Counted from the first letter of the stretch, positions 1 to 10,895 are shown. The stretch is 64,000 nucleotides of DNA from Pseudomonas sp. GCEP-101 (GCF_025133575.1 NZ_CP104011.1:372001-436000); one strand, 5' to 3'. Numbers and translations are program-made. Notes: generated by a model not told the origin, from the sequence alone.

Positions 1-1561
1 CGCGCAGCCGCGCCAGGTTGAGCTTGTGCTCGCTGGCATCGCCGTAGGGGCCGAAGCGCAAGCCCATCTCGATCATCTGCTCGGGCGCCATGGTCGGCTT
101 GAGCTCTGCGCCCAGGCGCGCGGCGTAGGCCTTGGCCAGGCCGACGAAGATTTCCCAGTCGTGCAATGCGCCGTCAGGCTTGGGCAGGACCGCCTCGTTG
201 AAGCGGGTGACATTGCGCACCGCGAAGACGTTGAAAGTGGTGTCGTAGTGATCGTGCTCCAGCGGCGCGGTGGGCGGCAGGATCAGGTCGGCGTAACGCG
301 TGGTTTCGTTGATGTACAGGTCGACGCTGAGCATGAACTCCAGGCCGTCCAGCGCCTGCTCCAGGCGCCGGCCATTGGGCGTGGACAGCACCGGATTGCC
401 GGCGACCGTCACCAGGGCGCGCACCTGCCCCTCGCCTTCGGTGAGCATCTCCTCGGCCAGCGCCGCCACCGGCAGCTCGCCGCCGTACTCCGGCAGACCG
501 GACACGCGGCTCTGCCAGCGGTTGAAGGCGCCGCCCGCGGTAGTCGCCACCAGGTCCACCGCCGGCGTGGTGCACAGGGTGCCACCGACGCGGTCGAGGT
601 TGCCGGTGAGCAGGTTGATCAGCTGCACCAGCCACTGGCAGAGGCTGCCGAACACCTGCGTGGAAACGCCCATGCGTCCGTAGCAGACGGCTTTGTCGGC
701 GGCGGCGAAGTCCCGCGCCAGTTGGCGAATCTGGTCGGCCGGCACACCGCAGCGCGCGGCCATGGCATCGACCGTGAACGGCGCCAGCGCCTTGCGCACG
801 TCCTCCAGGCCGTTCACCGGCAGCCCGGTGTCGCGGGTCAACCCCTCGCTGAGCAGCGTGTCGAGGATGCCCAGCAGCAGCGCCGCGTCCTCGCCGGGGC
901 GGACGAACAGGTGCTGGTCGGCGATGGCCGCCGTTTCGGTGCGGCGCGGGTCGACCACCACCAGCCTGCCGCCGCGCGCCTTCACCGCCTTCAGGCGTTT
1001 CTCCACATCCGGCACGGTCATGATGCTGCCATTGGAGGCCAGTGGGTTGCCGCCCAGGATCAGCATGAAGTCGGTGTGATCGATGTCAGGGATCGGTATC
1101 AGCAGCCCGTGGCCGAACATCTGCTGGCTGACCAGGTGGTGCGGAAGCTGATCGACGGACGTGGCCGAATAACGATTGCGAGTTTTCAGCTGGCCGAGGA
1201 AGTAATTGCTGTGGGTCATCAGCCCGTAGTTGTGCACGCTGGGGTTGCCCTGGTACACCGCCACGGCATTGCTGCCATGGCGCTCGCGGATGTCCGCCAG
1301 GCGCGTGGCGACCAGCTCGAAGGCCTCGTCCCAGCCAATCGGCAGCCATTCGTTACCGACCCGGCGCACCGGCTGGCGCAGGCGGTCCGGATCGTTCTGG
1401 ATATCCTGCAGCGCCACTGCCTTGGGGCAGACGTGGCCGCGGCTGAAGCTGTCCTGAGCATCGCCCTTGATCGAGAGGATACGGTCATCCTCGGTCTCGA
1501 TGGTCAGGCCGCAGATGGCCTCGCAGAGATGGCACGCACGGTGGTGGAGAGTCTTGCTCAT
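1..1561 (-). CDS. molybdopterin-dependent oxidoreductase (3' part missing)
   Basis: Reading the minus strand from ATG at 1561 gives about 520 residues with no stop before the window edge, so the C-terminus is missing. The protein opens MSKTLHHRACHLCEAICG, and Cys10, Cys13 and Cys17 (CxxCxxxC), followed about 27 residues later by the Cys of GHVCPKA, form the 4Fe-4S site of the BisC/FdhF/NarB superfamily. Further on are pterin-domain features such as YQGNPS, LGGNPLASNGS and VVDPRRTET. The family transfers electrons between a Mo-bis(MGD) centre and small substrates (formate, nitrate, sulfoxides and others). The substrate cannot be fixed here; a cytoplasmic formate dehydrogenase-like or assimilatory nitrate reductase-like enzyme is possible. 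No Tat signal is visible. It is divergent from argF across a 315-bp gap. Confidence 0.85.
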   Translation of the reverse strand, partial: MSKTLHHRACHLCEAICGLTIETEDDRILSIKGDAQDSFSRGHVCPKAVALQDIQNDPDRLRQPVRRVGNEWLPIGWDEAFELVATRLADIRERHGSNAVAVYQGNPSVHNYGLMTHSNYFLGQLKTRNRYSATSVDQLPHHLVSQQMFGHGLLIPIPDIDHTDFMLILGGNPLASNGSIMTVPDVEKRLKAVKARGGRLVVVDPRRTETAAIADQHLFVRPGEDAALLLGILDTLLSEGLTRDTGLPVNGLEDVRKALAPFTVDAMAARCGVPADQIRQLARDFAAADKAVCYGRMGVSTQVFGSLCQWLVQLINLLTGNLDRVGGTLCTTPAVDLVATTAGGAFNRWQSRVSGLPEYGGELPVAALAEEMLTEGEGQVRALVTVAGNPVLSTPNGRRLEQALDGLEFMLSVDLYINETTRYADLILPPTAPLEHDHYDTTFNVFAVRNVTRFNEAVLPKPDGALHDWEIFVGLAKAYAARLGAELKPTMAPEQMIEMGLRFGPYGDASEHKLNLARLR

Positions 1562-1876
1562 GGCTCGCCTCGTTGTTGTTGTCGCCAGCCGCTCGTGGCG
1601 CTGGTCGTGGGGTCGCAGAGCACTATGGAACGTGGCCCGGATTCGCACCACCAGCTTCTGTCGGGTGAATCCCCGGGCATCAGGAACGACCATGGAGAAT
1701 GCCCGGCCGACGGGGCCTTGGGGCTAAACTTGCGTATATCCGTCATTTCCTTATAGGATCGCGCCTTCCCCCATTTTCCGCTCCATGCGGTCCCGCCGCA
1801 GGTTCAGCCCGTTTTTTCTCACGAAAGCCGGTCGGTACCTCGGCCTGATTCTGAGAATAAGTAGTAGGTACGAACC
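1562..1876 (+). promoter_or_regulatory. divergent gap upstream of argF with a candidate sigma70 promoter
   Basis: This 315-bp stretch holds no convincing gene. A sigma70-like pair for argF is visible: TTGCGT at 1730-1735 and TATAGG at 1752-1757, 16 bp apart, which would give a leader of roughly 110 nt. In P. aeruginosa argF is known to be repressed by ArgR, but I could not point to a convincing ArgR site by eye. The argF start is preceded only by a weak GTAGGT Shine-Dalgarno. Confidence 0.35.
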
Positions 1877-2794
<918 letters not shown>

Positions 2795-2835
2795 GAGCCT
2801 GCCCATCATCTGCCTGCGCTGGCCCGGGCGGCGTT

Positions 2836-2894
2836 GGAATCAGGTAAAAAATGCTCATTCAGCAGGCGTAAACTGCGCTTTTTTACCTGATTCC
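2836..2894. repeat. 16-bp perfect palindromic hairpin after argF
   Basis: GGAATCAGGTAAAAAA at 2836-2851 is repeated exactly as its inverse complement at 2879-2894, around a 27-nt loop containing TGCTCATTC and GTAAACTGCGC. The arms carry A6 and T6 next to the loop rather than a GC stem followed by a T tract, so this is not a textbook terminator, though it could stop transcription in either direction. Flanking CCGGGC/GCCCGG sequence extends the pairing imperfectly. The arrangement resembles a palindrome I recall from other Pseudomonas intergenic regions; that recollection was not checked. Confidence 0.6.
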
Positions 2895-2943
2895 GCCTAG
2901 CCCGGACTGCGCTCGGCGAGATTCTGAACAGGTTCTACGTTCA

Positions 2944-4005
2944 ATGACCCAACCGCTGCTGCTCAACCTCGACGATCTTTCCTGTGGCTATGAACAGCAG
3001 CGAGTGGTGCAAGGCGTCAGCCTGCACCTGAACGCCGGCGACATCGGCTGCCTGCTCGGCCCCTCCGGCTGCGGCAAGACCACCACCCTGCGCGCCATCG
3101 CCGGTTTCGAGCCGGTGCAGGGCGGCCGCATCGAGTTGGCCGGCGAGGTGATTTCCCGCCCCGGCTTCACCCTGTCGCCGGAGAAACGCCGGATCGGCAT
3201 GGTGTTCCAGGACTATGCGCTGTTCCCACACCTGTGCGTGGCGGACAACATCGCCTTCGGCATCCGCAAGCACCCCGAGCGCGAGCGCATCGTCAGCGAA
3301 CTGCTGGAGCTGGTGAAGCTCGACGGCCTCGGCCGGCGCTTCCCCCATGAGCTTTCCGGCGGCCAGCAGCAGCGCGTGGCCCTGGCTCGCGCGCTGGCGC
3401 CGCAGCCGCAACTGCTGCTGCTGGACGAACCCTTTTCCAACCTCGACGTGGAGCTGCGCCGCCAGCTCAGCCACGAGGTGCGCGACATCCTCAAGGCGCG
3501 CGGCACCAGCGCCATCCTGGTCACCCATGACCAGGAAGAAGCCTTCGCCGTCAGCGATCACGTCGGCGTGTTCCGCCAGGGCGTGCTGGAGCAGTGGGAC
3601 ACTCCGTTCAACCTCTACCACGAGCCGCAGACGCCCTTTGTCGCCAGCTTCGTCGGCCAGGGCTATTTCATTCGCGGACAGATGCGCGGGAGCGATGCGG
3701 TGCAGACCGAACTGGGCCTGCTGCGTGGCAATCGCGCCTACAGCCTGCCCGACGGCAGCGCGGTGGATGTGCTGCTGCGCCCGGACGACCTGGTGCCCAG
3801 CGCCGATGGCGCGCTGAAGGCAAGGATCGTCGGCAAGTCCTTCCTCGGCGCCGCGACGCTGTATCGCCTGCAGCTGCCCACCGGCACCCAGCTGGAATCA
3901 CTGTTCCCCAGCCATGCCGACCACCAGCCCGGCGACGAAGTCAGCATCGGCGTGGCCGCCGAGCACCTGGTCCTGTTCCCGGCCCAGGGCAGCGTGGCGC
4001 TCTAG
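2944..4005 (+). CDS. ABC transporter ATP-binding protein, FbpC/PotA type
   Basis: A 353-residue nucleotide-binding subunit that would power an importer from the cytoplasmic face. Walker A GPSGCGKTT is at 39-47, the Q-loop in MVFQDYALFPH at about 86-95, the signature LSGGQ at 137-141, Walker B LLLLDEP at 157-163 and the H-loop in LVTHDQEEA near 195. The stretch after about residue 230 fits a TOBE-like regulatory domain, as in ferric iron (FbpC), sulfate (CysA) and polyamine (PotA) importers. No permease or binding-protein gene is adjacent, so the substrate is open; an iron(III) or similar ABC ATPase beside argF also occurs, as I recall, in P. aeruginosa. The stop codon shares its bases with the stop of the convergent etfA-like gene. 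Confidence 0.88.
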   Translation: MTQPLLLNLDDLSCGYEQQRVVQGVSLHLNAGDIGCLLGPSGCGKTTTLRAIAGFEPVQGGRIELAGEVISRPGFTLSPEKRRIGMVFQDYALFPHLCVADNIAFGIRKHPERERIVSELLELVKLDGLGRRFPHELSGGQQQRVALARALAPQPQLLLLDEPFSNLDVELRRQLSHEVRDILKARGTSAILVTHDQEEAFAVSDHVGVFRQGVLEQWDTPFNLYHEPQTPFVASFVGQGYFIRGQMRGSDAVQTELGLLRGNRAYSLPDGSAVDVLLRPDDLVPSADGALKARIVGKSFLGAATLYRLQLPTGTQLESLFPSHADHQPGDEVSIGVAAEHLVLFPAQGSVAL

Positions 4006-4958
4006 TCGAGCACGCGGTCCAGCTCGCGCAGCAGGGCCGGCAGCACCTCGAACAAGTCGGCTTGCAGGCCATAGTCGGCGATCTCGAAGATCGGCGCGTC
4101 CGGGTCGAGGTTGATCGCGGCGATGACCTTCGCGTCCTTCATTCCCGCCACATGTTGCACCGCGCCGGAAATCCCCACGGCCAGGTACAACTGGGGCGCG
4201 ACGATGCGCCCGGACTGGCCGATCTGCAGCTCCGCCGGCGCGAAGCCCGCATCCACCGCCGCCAGTGACGCGCCCACGGCACCGTGCAGGCGATCCGCCA
4301 AGGGGTAGAGCGCGGCGAATCCCTCGGCCGTCTGCAGGCCGCGGCCACCGGCGACGATGACCTTGGCCGACTCCAGCGCGGGCCGCTCGAACGCCGGATG
4401 CTCCTCCCCCTGCCAGGCCGACAGCGCCAGCTCCCCGGCCCCATCGAGTCGTACCAGGTCGGCGCTGCCCCCTTGCGTGGCAACCGGGTCGAAGGCCGTG
4501 GGGCGAATGCCCAGCACCGTGATCGGCCCCTCGCAGCGTACGGTGGCAATGGCGTTGCCGGCGTAGATCGGGCGCTGGAAGGTCTCGCGGTCGATCACGG
4601 CGGTGACGTCGGAGACCGCATCCACGTCCAGCAACGCGGCGATGCGCGGCAGGCAGTCGCGCCCCATGGCGGTCGCGGGCGCCAGCAGGTGGCTGTAGCC
4701 AGGGGCAAGCCGCACCACCAGGGCGGAGAGGTTTTCCGCCAGCAGATGGTCGTAGGCGGGATCGTCCACCTGCAGCACGCGAGCGACGCCGACGATCTGC
4801 CGCGCCTGCTCCGCCAGGTGCGCAAGGCCGCTGCCGGCCAGCAGCAGATGCACCTCGCCACCGATCTGCCCGGCGGCGGCCAGGGCATTCAAAGTTGCCG
4901 GCGCGAGGACGGCGGCGCCGGTGTGGGTGTGGTAGTCAGCGATGACCAGGATTGCCAT
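4002..4958 (-). CDS. electron transfer flavoprotein alpha subunit paralogue without a beta partner
   Basis: A 318-residue ETF alpha-like protein. It starts MAILVIADYHTHTGA and keeps the RPIYAGNAIATV segment, the FAD-domain motif AGGRGLQ, the long GQSGRIVAPQLYLAVGISGA block and the C-terminal IFEIADYGLQADLFE typical of EtfA. ETF alpha normally pairs with EtfB to carry electrons from acyl-CoA and other dehydrogenases to ETF:ubiquinone oxidoreductase. Here no etfB is next to it; upstream is a PhzF-family gene and downstream a convergent ABC ATPase. The sequence is clearly less conserved than the main pseudomonad EtfA I recall, especially in the N-terminal half, which suggests a second copy. It may use an EtfB encoded elsewhere or may have lost its ETF role. 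Confidence 0.85.
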   Translation of the reverse strand: MAILVIADYHTHTGAAVLAPATLNALAAAGQIGGEVHLLLAGSGLAHLAEQARQIVGVARVLQVDDPAYDHLLAENLSALVVRLAPGYSHLLAPATAMGRDCLPRIAALLDVDAVSDVTAVIDRETFQRPIYAGNAIATVRCEGPITVLGIRPTAFDPVATQGGSADLVRLDGAGELALSAWQGEEHPAFERPALESAKVIVAGGRGLQTAEGFAALYPLADRLHGAVGASLAAVDAGFAPAELQIGQSGRIVAPQLYLAVGISGAVQHVAGMKDAKVIAAINLDPDAPIFEIADYGLQADLFEVLPALLRELDRVLD

Positions 4959-5053
4959 GGGCCTGCCTCCGTATCTGCGCGCCGCGCCAGGGCAGCACGG
5001 CGGCCAAAGGAGACTAGCCTAGGCTGGGGAGCTGGCAGCGCCCCCGTCACATG

Positions 5054-5839
5054 TCAACCAACCAGCAGATGGCCGCTGGCCACCAGACGGGCGTAACCGG
5101 CGATGCTCACGCGGTCGTCCTCCAGGCGGCACCACAGCTCGCCGCCGCGCTCGGAGCACTGGAAGGCGCGCATCTGCAGTTTGTTCAGGCGGCCCGACCA
5201 GTAGGGGATCAGGCTGCAGTGGGCGGCACCGGTCACTGGGTCTTCGTTGAGGCCGATGGCCGGGGCGAAAAAGCGCGAGACGAAGTCGTAGTGATCGCTG
5301 CGTGCGGTGACGATCACGCCCAGGTAGGGCAAACGCGCCAGGGCGGCGAAGTCCGGCTTGCAGTCGCGCACGGCCTGTTCGGATTCCAGCAGCGCCAGCA
5401 GGTGCGAGGCGTTGCTCAGCGCATCGACCACATCCACCCCCAGCGCGGTCGCCAGCTCCACGGTGGCGCCGGTTTCGCTCGGCGGCTGGGCCGGGAAGTC
5501 CAGCGCCAGCCGGCCCTCCTCGCGCGTCACCCGCAGCGGGCCGGACAGAGAGTTCAGTTCCAGCACCTCGCCCGGCTCCTCGAACAAGTTGAACAGCACA
5601 TGGGCGCTGGCCAGGGTGGCGTGGCCACACAGCGGCACCTCGGCGGTCGGGGTGAACCAGCGGATGCGCCAGCCCTCGGGTTCCTTCACCAGGAAGGCGG
5701 TCTCCGACAGGTTGTGCTCGGCGGCAATCTTCTGCATCAGCTCGTCGCTCAGCCAGGCGTCGAGACGGTAGACCATGGCCGGGTTGCCGGCGAAGGGACG
5801 GTCGGTGAAGGCGTCCACCTGGTGGAAGTCGAGCAGCAT
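5054..5839 (-). CDS. PhzF-family epimerase/isomerase-like protein
   Basis: A 261-residue protein of the PhzF/diaminopimelate epimerase fold. The start at 5839 (MLLDFHQVDAF) has an AAGGAG ribosome site just upstream, so the longer upstream frame is not used. Family motifs are AGNPAMVY near 17-24, NLSETAF with Glu46 at the position of the catalytic Glu45 of PhzF, CGHATLASA around residue 70, and DPVTGAAHC near the C-terminal third. Phenazine genes are absent, so this is one of the stand-alone homologues present in many bacteria (YddE/YHI9 type), whose substrate is generally unknown. It is monocistronic, about 95 bp upstream of the divergently regulated but same-strand etfA-like gene. Confidence 0.85.
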   Translation of the reverse strand: MLLDFHQVDAFTDRPFAGNPAMVYRLDAWLSDELMQKIAAEHNLSETAFLVKEPEGWRIRWFTPTAEVPLCGHATLASAHVLFNLFEEPGEVLELNSLSGPLRVTREEGRLALDFPAQPPSETGATVELATALGVDVVDALSNASHLLALLESEQAVRDCKPDFAALARLPYLGVIVTARSDHYDFVSRFFAPAIGLNEDPVTGAAHCSLIPYWSGRLNKLQMRAFQCSERGGELWCRLEDDRVSIAGYARLVASGHLLVG

Positions 5840-5973
5840 GACAATCTCCTTGTGAGTGATGGCCGAGCATGACAGAAGCCGACGGGCGGCGAACCGTACA
5901 GTAGGGACCACACAGTCCCTCTGAGTCAGCCTCCAGGTGCACCTGCCCTCATCTGAAAGTCAGTGCTTGGGTT

Positions 5974-6092
5974 TCCCTCTCCCTAACCCTCTCCCTGAAG
6001 GGAGAGGGGACTGGTTCGCTATAGGCTGAAACCGTAGCTTCAGCCGGCACGATCTACCCCCTCTCCCTCCGGGAGAGGGTTGGGGTGAGGGC
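5974..6092. repeat. intergenic inverted repeat with CCCTCTCCC arms, copy 1
   Basis: A 119-bp palindromic element. The left part contains CCCTCTCCCTAACCCTCTCCC with a local hairpin against GGGAGAGGGG, and the right end reads CTCTCCCTCCGGGAGAGGG then TTGGGGTGAGGG, which pairs back to the left end. A second copy with the same layout lies at 44084-44200. It sits between ybaK and the phzF-like gene, both on the minus strand, and does not encode anything plausible. Confidence 0.8.
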
Positions 6093-6137
6093 ACAGCCTG
6101 GCACGGACCAATCAGAAGAGCGCTCCTACCCAAACCC

Positions 6138-6608
6138 TCAGGGCCGCCCGATAGGCGCGAACGTCGCCGCAGTCAGCCCGGCCAGGGTCTCGGCGCTCAG
6201 TTCCACCTCCAGCCCGCGCCGCCCGGCACTGACATGGATGGTCGGGTACCCCTGGGCGGACTCGTCGATAAAGGTGCGCAGGCGCTTCTTCTGCCCCAGC
6301 GGGCTGATCCCGCCGACCAGGTAGCCGGTGGCGCGCTGCGCCGCGTTGGGGTCGGCCATGTCGGCCTTCTTCACGCCCGCCGCATGGGCCAGCGCCTTGA
6401 GGTCCAGGGTGCCTGCCACCGGTACCACCGCCACCAGCAACTCACCCTTCTCGCTCGCCGCCAGCAGCGTCTTGAACACCCGCGCCGGGTCGAGGTTGAG
6501 TTTCTCCGCGGCCTCCAGGCCGTAGGACGGTGCCTTGGGGTCGTGCTCGTAGCTGAGGACGTGGTGTTCGGCGCGGTTCTTCTTCAGCAGGTCGATGGCG
6601 GGGGTCAT
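6138..6608 (-). CDS. ybaK: YbaK/EbsC-family aminoacyl-tRNA deacylase
   Basis: A 156-residue protein that fits the Cys-tRNA(Pro)/Cys-tRNA(Cys) deacylase YbaK, which hydrolyses mischarged tRNA. It begins MTPAIDLLKKNRAEHHVLSY at 6608, the usual start of the family; the frame remains open further upstream but that stretch does not resemble the family. Supporting motifs are the VFKTLLA segment with its conserved Lys near residue 45, the VVPVAGTLDLKALA stretch, the KKADMAD stretch, and the glycine-rich GYLVGGISPLGQKK loop near residue 100. The length is as expected. It is divergent from glpK, leaving about 170 bp between the two starts. Confidence 0.92.
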   Translation of the reverse strand: MTPAIDLLKKNRAEHHVLSYEHDPKAPSYGLEAAEKLNLDPARVFKTLLAASEKGELLVAVVPVAGTLDLKALAHAAGVKKADMADPNAAQRATGYLVGGISPLGQKKRLRTFIDESAQGYPTIHVSAGRRGLEVELSAETLAGLTAATFAPIGRP

Positions 6609-6610
6609 GA

Positions 6611-8293
<1,683 letters not shown>

Positions 8294-8302
8294 GTGCTCT
8301 CC

Positions 8303-8378
8303 TGTAGGAGCGAGCTTGCTCGCGAACCGCTTGATGCAGTGGTGTCAGGCGGGGTTCGCGAGCAAGCTCGCTCCTACA
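8303..8378. repeat. REPIN: two inverted REP sequences between glpK and glpR
   Basis: TGTAGGAGCGAGCTTGCTCGCGAAC at 8303 is mirrored by GTTCGCGAGCAAGCTCGCTCCTACA ending at 8378. Each arm is a REP with the GTAG tetranucleotide and an internal GCGAGC...GCTCGC hairpin, the pair forming a larger hairpin. REPs of this type are spread by RAYT transposases in Pseudomonas; no RAYT gene is in this window. The element separates glpK from glpR and could limit transcript read-through or stabilise the upstream message. Confidence 0.9.
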
Positions 8379-8445
8379 AATCCATGACAGACTCCGTCCC
8401 GCTGCGGCATCCTTCCCCTTCGGCCCTTCTACACGAGCGCAGCGC

Positions 8446-9201
8446 ATGAACCTGCCACCCCGACAGCAAAGCATCCTCGATCTGGTCCGCGAACGCGGCT
8501 ACCTGAGCATCGAGGAGCTCGCCCAGCAGTTCGCCGTGACCCCGCAGACCATCCGCCGCGACATCAACCAGCTCGCCGAACAGAGCCTGCTGCGCCGCTA
8601 CCACGGCGGCGCCGCGTGGGACTCGAGCATCGAGAACACTGCCTACAACACCCGCGCCGACCAGATGCGCGACGAGAAGCAGCGCATCGCCGAGGCCATC
8701 GCCGCGCACATTCCGGACAACGCCTCGCTGTTCATCAACATCGGCACCACCACCGAGGCCATCGCCCGCGCCCTGCTCGGCCACAAGAACCTCAAGGTCA
8801 TTACCAACAACCTGCACGTCGCCAGCATCCTCGCCGGCAAGGACGACTTCGAAGTGCTGGTCGCCGGCGGTACCGTGCGCGGCGACGGCGGCGTGGTCGG
8901 GCAGGCGGCGGTGGACTTCATCGAACAGTTCCGCGTCGACTTCGCCGTGGTCGGCATCAGCGGCATCGACGAGGACGGCAGCCTGCTGGACTTCGACTAC
9001 CAGGAAGTGCGCGTCTCCCGCGCCATCATCGACAACGCCCGGCAGGTGTTCCTCGCCGCCGACTCCAGCAAGTTCGGGCGCAACGCCGTGGTGCGCCTGG
9101 GGCCGATCGCCCTGGTCAGCCGCGTCTTCACCGACAGTCCGCCGCCCGCCGCGGTAGCGCGCCTGCTGCAGCAGCACAAGGTCCAGCTCGAGCTGGTCTG
9201 A
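8446..9201 (+). CDS. glpR: DeoR-family glycerol-3-phosphate regulon repressor
   Basis: A 251-residue repressor. The N-terminal DeoR helix-turn-helix is seen in [21 protein letters not shown] (about residues 18-38), followed by LLRRYHGGA. The effector domain shows the DeoR signatures [16 protein letters not shown] near 90-105, VITNNLHVA and VLVAGGTVR, plus [25 protein letters not shown]. In pseudomonads GlpR represses the glp genes and is relieved by glycerol 3-phosphate. Its position between glpK and glpD and the half-sites just downstream (9216-9310) support that identity. It is separated from glpK by a REPIN, so it may have its own promoter. Confidence 0.94.
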   Translation: MNLPPRQQSILDLVRERGYLSIEELAQQFAVTPQTIRRDINQLAEQSLLRRYHGGAAWDSSIENTAYNTRADQMRDEKQRIAEAIAAHIPDNASLFINIGTTTEAIARALLGHKNLKVITNNLHVASILAGKDDFEVLVAGGTVRGDGGVVGQAAVDFIEQFRVDFAVVGISGIDEDGSLLDFDYQEVRVSRAIIDNARQVFLAADSSKFGRNAVVRLGPIALVSRVFTDSPPPAAVARLLQQHKVQLELV

Positions 9202-9215
9202 CCCTTCACTGTTTC

Positions 9216-9310
9216 AATTTCGAACATTCAGACGAACACCTGCGCGAATTCGCGCTCAGGGCTGGTCATATTTCGTTCACTGAACTAGGATATTTTCGAA
9301 AACGAACATC
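9216..9310 (+). promoter_or_regulatory. GlpR operator cluster in the glpD promoter
   Basis: The 143-bp gap before glpD is AT-rich against its surroundings and holds several sequences close to the GlpR half-site WATKYTCGWW on either strand: ATTTCGAACATT at 9217-9228, ATATTTCGTT at 9268-9277, TATTTTCGAA at 9291-9300 and AACGAACATC at 9301-9310 (read on the minus strand as GATGTTCGTT). The last two touch head to head and form TTTTCGAAAACGAA, a good dimer site. Given glpR immediately upstream, repression of glpD by GlpR is the likely use. Confidence 0.6.
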
Positions 9311-9344
9311 AAAATATTCACTTTCAATCCCGAAGGCGGCTCCC

Positions 9345-10886
9345 ATGACCTCCACCCGCTCGCGCCATGCGCCCCTTGCCGAAGTCTATGATCTGGCCGT
9401 CGTCGGCGGCGGCATCAACGGTGCGGGGATCGCGGCGGACGCCGCCGGGCGCGGGCTGTCGGTGTTCCTTTGCGAACAGCATGACCTCGCCAGCCACACC
9501 TCCTCCGCCAGCAGCAAGCTGATCCACGGCGGCCTGCGCTACCTGGAACACTACGAGTTCCGCCTGGTGCGCGAAGCCCTCGCCGAGCGCGAAGTGCTGC
9601 TGGCCAAGGCGCCGCACATCGTGCATCCGCTGCGCTTCGTGCTGCCCCACCGCCCGCACCTGCGCCCGGCCTGGATGATCCGCGCCGGCCTGTTCCTCTA
9701 CGACCACCTGGGCAAGCGCGAGAAGCTGCCGCCGTCCCGCGGTCTGCGCTTCGGTATCGACAGCCCGCTGAAGGCGGAGATCACCCGCGGCTTCGAATAC
9801 TCCGATTGCTGGGTGGACGACGCCCGCCTGGTAGTACTCAACGCCATGGCTGCCCGCGAGCATGGCGGGCATATCCATCCGCGCACCCGCTGCGTCAGCG
9901 CCCGGCGCAGCAAGGGCCTGTGGCACCTGCACCTGGAGCGCCGCGACGGCAGCCTGTACTCGGTGCGCGCCCGCGCGCTGGTCAACGCCGCCGGCCCCTG
10001 GGTCGACCGCTTCCTGCGCGATGAGCTGCGGCAGAAGCCGCCCTACGGCATCCGTCTGATCCAGGGCAGCCACCTGATCGTGCCGCGCCTGTACGAAGGC
10101 GAGCAGGCCTACATCTTGCAGAACGAGGACCGCCGTATCGTCTTCGCCATCCCCTACCTGCGCCAGTTCACCCTGATCGGCACCACTGACCGCGAATACC
10201 AGGGCGACCCGGCGGCGATCCGCATCAGCGAAGCAGAGACCGACTACCTGCTCGACGTGGTCAACGCGCACTTCAAGCGCCAGCTGGGTCGCCAGGACAT
10301 CCTGCACAGCTTCTCCGGCGTGCGCCCGCTGTGCGACGACGAATCCGACGACCCGTCGGCCGTGACCCGCGACTACACCCTGGCCCTGGACAATACGCCC
10401 GGCGAAGCGCCGCTGCTGTCGGTGTTCGGCGGCAAGCTGACCACCTACCGCAAGCTCGCCGAGGCCGCGCTGGAACAGCTGGCGCCGCACTTTGCCGGCG
10501 TCATGAAACCCCGCTGGACCGCCAGCGCCCCGCTGCCCGGCGGCGAAGCCATGACCACGGTGGAAGAGCTGGCCGTGCAGCTCATGGAGCGCCTGCGCCA
10601 GCTCGACCCCGCCCTCGCCCGCCGCTGGGCCGGCACCTACGGCAGCCGCATCTGGACACTGCTGGACGGTGCGCACAACCTCAGCGAACTGGGCGAACAC
10701 CTGGGCGCCGGGCTCTATGCGCGGGAAGTGGAATACCTGGTGCGCGAGGAATGGGCGCACGACGCCGACGACATCCTCTGGCGCCGCACCAAGCTCGGCC
10801 TGTTCCTCAACGCCCGGCAGCGCGAGCGCCTGGAGCAGTTCCTGCGCAGCGAAAGCCCGCTGGAGCCGACGACGCAGGTTGCCTGA
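9345..10886 (+). CDS. glpD: aerobic glycerol-3-phosphate dehydrogenase
   Basis: A 513-residue membrane-associated FAD enzyme that oxidises sn-glycerol 3-phosphate to dihydroxyacetone phosphate and passes electrons to quinone. The Rossmann motif VVGGGINGAGIA is at 19-30, followed by SSASSKLIHGGLRYLEH, a DAG/GlpD family hallmark, and later VNAAGPWVDRF, GSHLIVPR, the FAIPY stretch, GTTDREYQGDP and FGGKLTTYRKLAE. The C-terminal DAO_C domain covers roughly 390-513. The start at 9345 follows the operator cluster; the frame is open further upstream but only as a shadow of glpR. The glpM gene that I recall after glpD in P. aeruginosa is replaced here by a convergent RpiR regulator. Confidence 0.96.
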   Translation: MTSTRSRHAPLAEVYDLAVVGGGINGAGIAADAAGRGLSVFLCEQHDLASHTSSASSKLIHGGLRYLEHYEFRLVREALAEREVLLAKAPHIVHPLRFVLPHRPHLRPAWMIRAGLFLYDHLGKREKLPPSRGLRFGIDSPLKAEITRGFEYSDCWVDDARLVVLNAMAAREHGGHIHPRTRCVSARRSKGLWHLHLERRDGSLYSVRARALVNAAGPWVDRFLRDELRQKPPYGIRLIQGSHLIVPRLYEGEQAYILQNEDRRIVFAIPYLRQFTLIGTTDREYQGDPAAIRISEAETDYLLDVVNAHFKRQLGRQDILHSFSGVRPLCDDESDDPSAVTRDYTLALDNTPGEAPLLSVFGGKLTTYRKLAEAALEQLAPHFAGVMKPRWTASAPLPGGEAMTTVEELAVQLMERLRQLDPALARRWAGTYGSRIWTLLDGAHNLSELGEHLGAGLYAREVEYLVREEWAHDADDILWRRTKLGLFLNARQRERLEQFLRSESPLEPTTQVA

Positions 10887-10895
10887 GGCGGCTCG

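Noticed and set aside
26..1756. A 576-codon plus-strand frame at the left edge.
   Set aside because: Opposite the molybdopterin oxidoreductase, whose Fe-S cysteines and start are clear.
5054..5839. PhzF-like gene as part of a phenazine cluster.
   Set aside because: None of the other phz genes is present; stand-alone PhzF relatives are common.
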